The notes beneath the pieces are model-generated. The model saw only the letters and a list, made by a program, of their open reading frames with translations, was not told the DNA's origin and made no database searches. From Seriola aureovittata (taxonomy: Eukaryota; Chordata; Actinopteri; Carangiformes; Carangidae): 64,000 nt of DNA. The translations under genes and the position numbers were made by a program. The stretch spans positions 7,776,001-7,840,000 of the forward strand of contig NC_079381.1 in the NCBI RefSeq assembly GCF_021018895.1. Reading direction: 5' to 3'. Shown here piece by piece: positions 30,201 through 64,000 of this stretch; the first letter of the stretch is position 1, and each line of letters begins with the position of its first letter.

Positions 30201-32040
30201 GATGTTTTTTTGACCTTTTATGCCATACTATACTATGATGTTTTTTGATATTTTTATGTCATACTATACTATGACTTTTTAGGCATTTTTATGCCTCACT
30301 ATACTATGTTGTTTTATTCCTTACCCTACTATGACTCTGTTATGACCTTTTATGCCTTAATATGCTATGATATTTTTTTGACCCTTTATGCCATACTATA
30401 CTATGACGTTTTTTGATATTTTCATGTCATACTATACTATGACTATTTTGGCATTTTTATGCCTCACTATACTATGTCGTTTTATTCCTTACCCTACTAT
30501 GACTCTGTTATGACCTTTTATGCCTTAATATGCTATGATATTTTTTTGACCTTTTATGCCATACTATACTATGACGTTTTTTGATATTTTTATGTCATAC
30601 TATACTATTACTTTTTAGGCATTTTTATGCCTTCCTATACTATGTTGTTTTATTACTTACCATACTATGACTCTGTTATGACCTTTTATGCCTTAATATG
30701 CTATGTCGTTTTTTTATATTTTTATGCCATACTATACTATGACGTTTTTTGATATTTTCATGTCATACTATACTATGACTTTTTTGGCATTTTATGCCTC
30801 ACTATACTATGTCGTTTTATTCCTTACCCTAATATGACTTTGTTATAACCTTTTATGTCTTAATATGCTATGATATTTTTTTGACCTTTTATGCCATACT
30901 ATACTATGATGTTTTTTGATATTTTCATGTCATACTATACTATGACTATTTTGGCATTTTTATGCCTCACTATACTATGTCATTTTATTCCTTACCCTAC
31001 TATGACTCTGGTATGACCTTTTATGCCTTAATATGCTATGATATTTTTTTGACCTTTTATGCCATACTATACTATGACGTTTTTTGATATTTTTATGTCA
31101 TACTATACTATTACTTTTTAGGCATTTTTATGCCTTCCTATACTATGTTGTTTTATTCCTTACCATACTATGACTCTGTTATGACCTTTTATGCCTTAAT
31201 ATGTTATGACTTTTTTTCATATTTTTATGCCATACTATACTGTGACGTTTTTTGATATTTTTATGTTATACTATACTATGACTTTTTTGGCATTTTTATG
31301 CCCCCCTATACTATGTTATTTCATTCCTTACCCTACTATGACTCTGTTTTGACCTTTTATGCCTTAATATGCTATGATGTTATTTTGACCTTTTATGCCA
31401 TACTATACTATGATGTTTTTTGATATTTTCATGTCATACTATACTATGACTTTTTTGGCATTTTTATGCCTCACTATACTATGTCGTTTTATTCCATACC
31501 ATACTATGACTCTATTATGACCTTTTATGCCTTAATATGCTATGACGTTTTTTTGACCTTTTATGCCATACTATACTATGACGTTTTTTCATATTTTTAT
31601 GTCATACTATACTATGACTTTTTAGGCATTTTTATGCCTCACTATACTATGACTTTTTAGGCATTTTTATGCCTTCCTATACTATGTTGTTTTATTCCTT
31701 ACCATACTATGACTCTGTTATGACCTTTTATGCCTTAATATGCTATGATGTTTTTTGATATTTTCATGTCATACTATACTATGACTTTTTAGGCATTTTT
31801 ATGCCTCACAATACTATGTCGTTTTATTCCTTACCCTACTATGACTCTGTTATGACCTTTTATGCCTTAATATGCTATGACGTTTTTTGATATTTTTATG
31901 TTATACTATACTATGACTTTTTTGGCATTTTTATGCCCCCCTATACTATGTTATTTCATTCCTTACCCTACTATGACTCTGTTATGACCTTTTATGCCTT
32001 AATATGCTATGATATTTTTTTGACCTTTTATGCCATACTA
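3300..32040 (+). repeat. 30-kb satellite core: 168-bp higher-order repeat of five submonomers
   Basis: The unit has five related blocks. A begins TATGACTCTGTTATGACC (36 bp). B begins TATGATATTTTTTTGACC (36 bp). C begins TATGACGTTTTTTGATAT (36 bp). D begins TATGACTTTTTAGGCATT (35 bp). E begins TATGTCGTTTTATTCC (25 bp). Together they make 168 bp; for example, successive A blocks start at 9903, 10071 and 10239. Roughly 170 units fit in the core. Many units lack C (132 bp) and a few carry D twice (near 6146, 19858, 23606, 31617). The plus strand is strongly T-rich and G-poor. It lies about 3 kb beyond the 3' end of MUSK. I know no named family for it. Confidence 0.95.
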
Positions 32041-32232
32041 TACTATGACTTTTTTGTCATTTTTTTGTCATTTTAGGCCTTAATATACTATTTCATTTGA
32101 TGCCTTACCATACTATGATATTGTTAGGACCTTTCATTCCTTAATATACTATGATGTGTTTCGATGCTTTATGCCATAATATTATACTATGATGTTTTTT
32201 GGCCTTAAAATACTATTTCATTTGATGACCCA
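32041..32232 (+). repeat. Degenerate right edge of the satellite array
   Basis: The 168-bp order breaks down after about 32040 into divergent monomers containing ACTATTTCATTTGATG (near 32088 and again near 32212). The match to the array ends at about 32232. The same ACTATTTCATTTGATG variant occurs at the left edge near 2727. Confidence 0.85.
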
Positions 32233-34982
32233 GAAACTTTTAATACAAAGCTGATCTAGCTGATCACATCAAAAGGGTAATTTTTTCAAACTTTCCAAAC
32301 CTCCCCAAAAAATGATACAACTGATTTGATGAGATGAATCATACTCTTTGTGATGATTAAAGTTACCTTAATGTGTAATTTTGTAATATTTGAGTGTCTT
32401 GTTAAAGATATTTTTTCTGACCTATGCATATGAGGAACATTACTTGGTTCACATTGATCATTTAGTGAAAGTGACTGCTAACCTGTTGTGACTGGTTAGC
32501 CTATCTGAAGCCGCCTTAAGTTAAATCACAACACATACAGCATATTCAGCTGTGGATTTTCACATTTTTCACATAAATTTCCTAAATTTAAAACATATAT
32601 TTTCAGCAGGGGATGCATGGACATCTTGTACTCATCCACTCCACAAACTACTGCAATTTTTTACCAGATCTGAAACACAAACATGTTTAATAATTCCGTT
32701 TATTTGCAAGCAATACAAAGAAATACAGTATCATACTTGTATGTGTGGTGAAAATTGTATCATTTATGTAACAAATAACAAACGTCACACCATATTTAAA
32801 AAGAAATAAAACATGTCTTTCATCTGAAAGGCATTTCATCAATATGACAACATCATTATGTTCTCTCATTTCATATTAATCTCTTAATTAAATACATTCA
32901 CAAGACAAATTAAAAGGAAACAAAAACTGCTTTGTGTAATCCACATGACAAAAATGACTGATGATACAAGAGATGTTGATGCTGCATGTGCTCATACTGT
33001 GTCATAACACATTAATCAAATTTTACACAGTTGAACCAGAAGAAAGTTTGATGTGTAAGAGAGAAGTTCTGTCTTTGTGAGAGCCAATTAAAAATGTAAT
33101 CATTCAGAGGGATATATTTAGTCATTCTGAATGAGGATATTTTTTCACATAAAAGGACAGTTTGGCCATTTTTCACTCACTAAAGATTCTATCTTAAGAA
33201 ACGGAAATGAATCCGGCTAATGAAGTTCTGTAAAATTATGATTAAACAAATGTGTGTGTCTGTGTTTCAGTGAGAGCCTTACGGGCGATGATGACGCAAG
33301 TCGGAAGAATTCATTAATAAAACTTGAAACAAATTTTACCTGTGCCTGCTGTAATTTTCTTATATCAAACTCTGTGTGTCAAAGACTCAAAAAAGTGTGG
33401 TTAACAACAAAAAAGACAAAGATCAACAACAACATGATGAAGAAGAAAGAAAAAAAATTTGTATATCAGAGGAGGCTGGTCCATGGGGGCAGAGGAGGGC
33501 AGGATGCCTCAGCTATCCAAGCTGGACCCACGGCAGGCGTTTGGTGGCAACATCTTAATATATTTGCTATAGAAGTATATTAATTTTGTTGCTAAAGACT
33601 CTTCTAGTCAACCATGTTGAATTTCATCTTCCTCTTCTTTCTCCTTCAGGCACAACCATCATGCTTTTTTTGCCATTTAACATCCTTAATATTTTTTAAC
33701 GATTCTTTCATCATTGCAATGATGCCATTGTTTTACTGTTAAATTTTCATTGAACAAAAATAAGTAGAGATTAGTAGCCAGCCACTGTAAAATAACACGA
33801 CACCGTGGGTTTGCTTCCCTCTTGTCCTCCCAATTTTTTTGAGTCACCAGCTGCCTCTGGAATATACATATGAAGAATGCCCATAAATGGAATAGCAACG
33901 TTTCTATAAAAACAATCAACAGCACTGGATTAAAGTGATTGTGTGCCACTGTGGAATTTGCTAGATGCGACTATAAGAAGAAAAAAATGTTTAGTTACTA
34001 TGAAGTGTTAACTGTCGTGTTCCATTCAATTTCTAACCTTAATGTTCAGTTGTCAGATTTAATAACACCTTGACAGTTCAAAATGAAAAAGAGAAAAAAA
34101 TCCCAAATAATTCTACATGCAATGGATGAAGCACAACATTTTTTAAATGGTTTGGGGTATAGCTGCATGGTTAGTGGCTTCAAGTCTTCAAAGGTTAAGG
34201 CTCTGGGGTTGGGGTTAGAGTCATGTTCATGTGCTGGCAAAGGGTCCTGAATTAAAGACGTAAGTAATACACAAATGTAATAAACTATAACAGGTGTTAG
34301 TAATACACTAAGTAGCATATTCCTGACGTCATCATGTCATATTTGCATTCAGCTTAGTGTCAGCCAGTTTAAGCCCTTTATCTGTTTGTTTCTCTCTTAC
34401 TCTCTGTGCTCACATATACAGTAATTTAATACATTCAGATTTCCAATAAAACTGTTCTCATTTACATGTTTTTCTGTTTCTGTTGTCAGACAATTGAAAA
34501 AGTATGAAATAGTGACTGAAATGCAACCCATCAAGACCACATGTTTACCAGCAGTCAACTCCAAGCTGCTGCTCTGCTGCTGCTAAAATCCTGATTTTAT
34601 GTTTATAAAAGGACACCAAACACATAAGTTAATGGCAAAGACTCTGCTGTGATTTCAGCCATATTTACATGTAAAATGATCACTCAGAGAGAAAGTTAGA
34701 AGTGACATAATATCTTCCTTATATAGTCTCACACAGCATACAGCCTTAATCCGGGTAACAAACTGCTGCTCTGTCTCTCTGTCACTCACTGAACAGAGTA
34801 GACAGAGCTGGCCTCTCACTTACAGGGCAATCCTGGCAAGTGTCTTCTATAGAAAATAGTCACGGTTTGTCCAAAAAGTTGCTAGATTTGTTGCCTGATG
34901 CTTATAGGTGCATAAAAATTAAAACTGCTGTCAAACCTCAGAGCAACAGCCAATGGGAAACACTCGGCCAGCCAATAGTGTA
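32233..34982. other. Region 3' of MUSK, no gene recognised
   Basis: This AT-rich stretch lies between the satellite and the MUSK 3' end. It holds no convincing coding region. It may include MUSK 3' UTR: on the minus strand an AATAAA reads at 32699-32704, and ATTAAA-type hexamers lie near 34057 and 34427, but none can be chosen from sequence alone. A moderately GC-rich patch at about 33465-33545 (GAGGAGGCTGGTCCATGG) looks like a fragment of a dispersed repeat, but I cannot name it. Confidence 0.5.
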
Positions 34983-35091
34983 ACTCACTCATTCACTCAC
35001 TCATTCATTCACTCACTCACTCACTCACTCACTCACTCACTCACTCACTCACTCACTCACTCACTCACTCACTCACTCACTCACTCACTCA
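34983..35091 (+). repeat. (CTCA)n tetranucleotide microsatellite in MUSK 3' UTR
   Basis: About 109 bp of nearly perfect ACTC/TCAC repeats with a few ATTC interruptions at the left side. It starts 155 bp beyond the MUSK stop codon, so in the mRNA it would be a (UGAG)n block in the proximal 3' UTR unless polyadenylation is very early. Confidence 0.95.
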
Positions 35092-35245
35092 GGAAATTGG
35101 GCAAGGAAAAGGCTGAAGTTACTTTACGAAGTATTCAGTATGTGCTCAGGCTCAGTGTCAGAGTTCATTTAAAGGCACTAAATCACTATATAACTCATTG
35201 TTTTCTTGCACAGAGACAGATGTATTTTTGTGAAAATGTCCCAGG

Positions 35246-61089
<25,844 letters not shown>

Positions 61090-62560
61090 CTAGGTAGGGT
61101 ACATACAAGAAAACATGAATATTTTTGTTACAAAAAAGAAATCTATTACAGTTTTTGTAAAAGGGGGCATTTGGAAGAACACTTTATCTTGTTATCTTCT
61201 ATGACCAGACAGAACATTGATATTGGACTTTTTGAAAGTGCTATTGAGCTGAATCACTTTTATGCACTGAACAAGGAATTTTCTGCAAATTATAATCACC
61301 ACTGCACATGTTTTTGTATAATGGGAAACAGGGTTGAAAACTGAGCATGCTGTTTCTTTATAACACATTACAGTCACACACAGTGGAAGTGCAAACAGCT
61401 GCATCTTTTCAGATAAATAATTTGACATTCTTGGCATTCTTATTTTGGACTGAGTCATCTGTTTTAGTCAGTCAGCGTCCAACTCGGACTGTGGACAAAT
61501 CAGAAGTTTAGAAGTTACAGTTTTGACCTGAGGGGAGCAGAAGAAAGATGACCTTGAGGGGAAGATAAATAATCTGTTTACTGGTGAAATTACATCTGAA
61601 GCATTTGGTTTGCAAATGTGAATAAAGTATGGGGAAAGAGAAAAATAAGAGTAGGATTAAAAGGACAAAAAGGGAGGAAAGACAGTAGCTGATAGTTGAA
61701 ATCTATTTGAAGTTCTGAAGTTTGTTAAAAGTTCTTTTTTTTTTTTTCAAGCATAAGTTGAAGCAAAAAACAACATTTTAATTTCAGGTTCAAGGACAGG
61801 TTCCATTCCCAGCGCACACACTGTTCACTATCTCATTGCAACAGATGGTCTTTGTTAAAAGGAAAGAGGGCAAATTACCAGTTTTATGTACACTGAATAT
61901 ATAAGTTATTACAACCACCTGCTCTTTTTCATGATATAAACCATGTGAATCCAGAGTAAGGACATGATCAATATTTATTTATTTTAGTGAGCTTCAATCA
62001 TGAAAGGGAGTAGATGGAAAATAAGAGGAGAGGGATTATTTTCAGACAAATGAAAGGAGGGTAAAAGTGAACAACTAAATAAGGTAGTCTAATATTTATT
62101 GTTTTACTCTGGGTGAGTATATTAAGGAAAGAAAATGAGAGGGGGAGTAAAAGCAAAAACATGTTGACGGGGGAAAGGGATAGAAGAAGATAGTAGTAAC
62201 ACAGTGGTGAGGCAGAAACTGTTTATACAGTCTGTGGATTCAGATCAGAGACATCAGAGTTGCTTTAAACTCTGTATGAACTAAGAGGAGGAAGAGGTAA
62301 AATAAAGAGGAGAGAAGTCAAGAGAGGGAATGGAGAAGACAGTAAAGAAGAAAAGGAAAGGAGGATAAAGGAAGCAATTACGGTTTAAAGGACACTGCTT
62401 GTTTTGTCTCTTGTAAAACAAAGATTTCACAATAATATGGCTGAAAAACCAGCCCACATCCACACTCAACCTGAGGTCACTGCTGCCATTTGACTCATGA
62501 ACTGGCTGAAAGAGAGTTCTATAAATCACCAAATCTTTGACATGTTGTTCTAAACACTGG
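61090..62560 (-). other. MUSK upstream intron, purine-rich in part
   Basis: No exon is recognised. The plus strand is purine-rich over about 61505-61685 and 62281-62375 (AGGAGGAAGAGG types), a low-complexity feature. Confidence 0.6.
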
Positions 62561-62576
62561 GATACAATTTTAGCCA

Positions 62577-63130
62577 AGGTCAGAATAAGGTGAAAATATC
62601 TCACTCACAAACCTCCTTTATCATGTATGCATTCTAAAATTGTATTTTTAGCTATGCTAGCAGTATGAGGAACTACTGACATTGCTGTACTACTGCTGTA
62701 TTTTGTTTAACTGGTAAATTTTAGCATGCTAACATGCTAAACTGAGATGGTAAACATAGCAAACATGGTTGTTTAGCATCCGCTTATTAATAATTTCACT
62801 GTGAGCAAATTAGGGTAGCATGCTGACATTAGCTTTAAACCTAAAAGCCAATGTCAGAGTAAGGGAAAAATATCTCTCTGGCCTACCTCTTTTAACATGT
62901 ATGCAGTCTAAAATTTTATTTTTAGCTGTGCTAGCAGTATGAAAAACTATTTAGCTACATTCCCTTACTGCCTCATCTGAACTTTGTGTTTAATTAGCTA
63001 ATTTTAGCATGCTAACTAAAATGATGAACATGGTAAACATTATGGCTCTTTAGCATCAGCTTATTAGCAGTGTCAATGTGAGCATGTTAATGTAGCATGC
63101 TGAAATTAGCATGCTACATTAACATGTTCA
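62577..63130 (+). repeat. Two tandem copies of a teleost TAGCATGCTAAC-type repeat
   Basis: Copy 1 (about 62577-62860) and copy 2 (about 62861-63130) share, in order, ATGTATGCA.TCTAAAAT, TATTTTTAGCT.TGCTAGCAG, TTTTAGCATGCTAAC, AACATGGT and TTTAGCATC.GCTTATTA. I recognise this motif set as a common dispersed repeat in percomorph fish introns. Its class is not clear to me. Confidence 0.75.
63083..63126. repeat. Perfect 19-bp inverted repeat, 6-nt loop
   Basis: The left arm CATGTTAATGTAGCATGCT (63083-63101) and the right arm (63108-63126) are exact reverse complements around GAAATT. It lies at the end of the second repeat copy. Confidence 0.97.
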
Positions 63131-64000
63131 TTACAGAAAATTTAGCATGTTTCATCAAAAGGTCACTCATTTCACTGAAGTTGTTGCTATCAGTTCGCCA
63201 CAGCAAAAGCCATAAATATATCCCCTCAACAACTTTCAAAGGAAAAGATTATTTATTAAATGTCTATGTGACTGGAATATGTTACACTAGAGGATTGGAT
63301 ATGGAGTGAGTTTGCAGAATGACTTGTTTTTTTTCTCAATCTCTTTCTATTGCCAATATTATGTCTAAACAGATGGACAACATCTGAAGGATGAAGGTTT
63401 CGCTGTGGCCCATGTTCAGCCACATGACTCATTATTTAGAGAAAATAAGAGCCTCACCGGATTTGACCTCATGAGACATTCTCTTTTTTTTTTTGGACAC
63501 CAGAAGTGATAGAGTGCTCTTAAGGCCTTCAGAGGAGGCCAGTAATAGTGGTCAAGTCGCATCTGGCCTTTACTGTATGTATTACACAAACCTACTTGAT
63601 CCAAACCAACTGCCTCTCATTATCACTGCCTTTCTTTATTTTTAGTTCTGGTGTGAGTCCACTCCACAACATACAAATATACGGCCGAAACGGACGGACG
63701 AAAACTTGCCCGTTCACTGCACTTTACCAGTGTGAGTAGGTTTAGATATTTATGTCCTTATAAAATCCTCAGATGCTATATCCAACAAGTTAATATTCAT
63801 GGCCAAGCATATCTTAGCTATATCGTCGTAGGTATCATTGTGTACTCACTTAAGTATTAGCTTTGCCAATTTTCCTCATACAAATGTCTTTTACAACATT
63901 GTTGATGCCTTTCTCAATTAATTGCAATGATCACTTAATAAAGCTTCCTCACTCAATTAATTGCATCTTTTCTCTTCCTCCTGTATCCCTCAGATCTATG
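63131..64000. other. Unassigned sequence to the window end
   Basis: No exon or repeat family is recognised. It is presumably still MUSK intron 1 or upstream sequence. Short open frames carry no family motif. Confidence 0.5.

Noticed and set aside
3962..31660. Some thirty open frames of 60-144 codons with Tyr/Phe-rich repeated peptides
   Set aside because: They are translations of the T-rich satellite. They start and stop according to which submonomers are present, share no function motif, and have no promoter or splice context.
3300..32040. CENP-B box in the satellite
   Set aside because: The unit has almost no CpG and no match to the TTCG....A..CGGG pattern.
2250..32232. Satellite as a CRISPR array
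   Set aside because: There are no unique spacers: all parts of the unit are repeated, and the host is a vertebrate.
63416..63604. Candidate MUSK first exon (ATG followed by a GTGAGG donor near 63456)
   Set aside because: The few codons before the donor are polar, with no hydrophobic leader.

Overview
The window is vertebrate, almost certainly teleost, genomic DNA. A degraded Tc1-like transposon, the teleost intronic repeat built on TAGCATGCTAAC motifs, long CA/TG/TA/CTCA microsatellites and a large gene with GT-AG introns all fit a ray-finned fish. The main gene is MUSK (muscle-specific receptor tyrosine kinase), with the kringle domain that non-mammalian vertebrates keep.

Layout. 1-860: a Tc1-like element remnant. 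860-2250: unassigned. 2250-32232: one continuous 30-kb T-rich satellite. Its main repeat is a 168-bp higher-order unit of five related submonomers (36+36+36+35+25 bp). The edges are degenerate, some units lack one submonomer (132 bp), and rare variants recur at fixed offsets of about 2.74, 12.52 and 17.46 kb. The many short open frames there are by-products of the repeat, not genes. 32232-35245: the region 3' of MUSK, including a (CTCA)n block just after the stop codon.

35246-61089 (minus strand): fifteen MUSK coding exons whose splice phases join into one uninterrupted frame of 931 residues. In order they encode three Ig domains, a 7-nt microexon, a ten-cysteine Frizzled-type domain, a six-cysteine kringle, the stalk and transmembrane helix, a juxtamembrane NPxY, and a complete tyrosine kinase. 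The exon with the signal peptide is not seen and should lie beyond 61089, probably past 64000.

Inside the 6.2-kb MUSK intron between kringle and transmembrane exons, on the opposite (+) strand, is a nested two-exon gene (42821-44784) for a 235-residue protein with a basic C-terminus that I do not recognise. It has a TATA box and a CRE-like site upstream. A second possible promoter/first exon (YY1-type motif) lies in its intron. Downstream are a GC-rich foldable block, three adjacent Pumilio-type sites and a decayed tandem series of exon-like GA-rich units. The rest of MUSK's introns hold simple repeats, a MITE-like repeat and two striking perfect hairpins (60544-60582, 63083-63126).

MUSK acts at the neuromuscular junction (agrin-LRP4-MuSK-Dok-7 pathway). 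Nothing in the window indicates that the nested gene or the satellite works with it.
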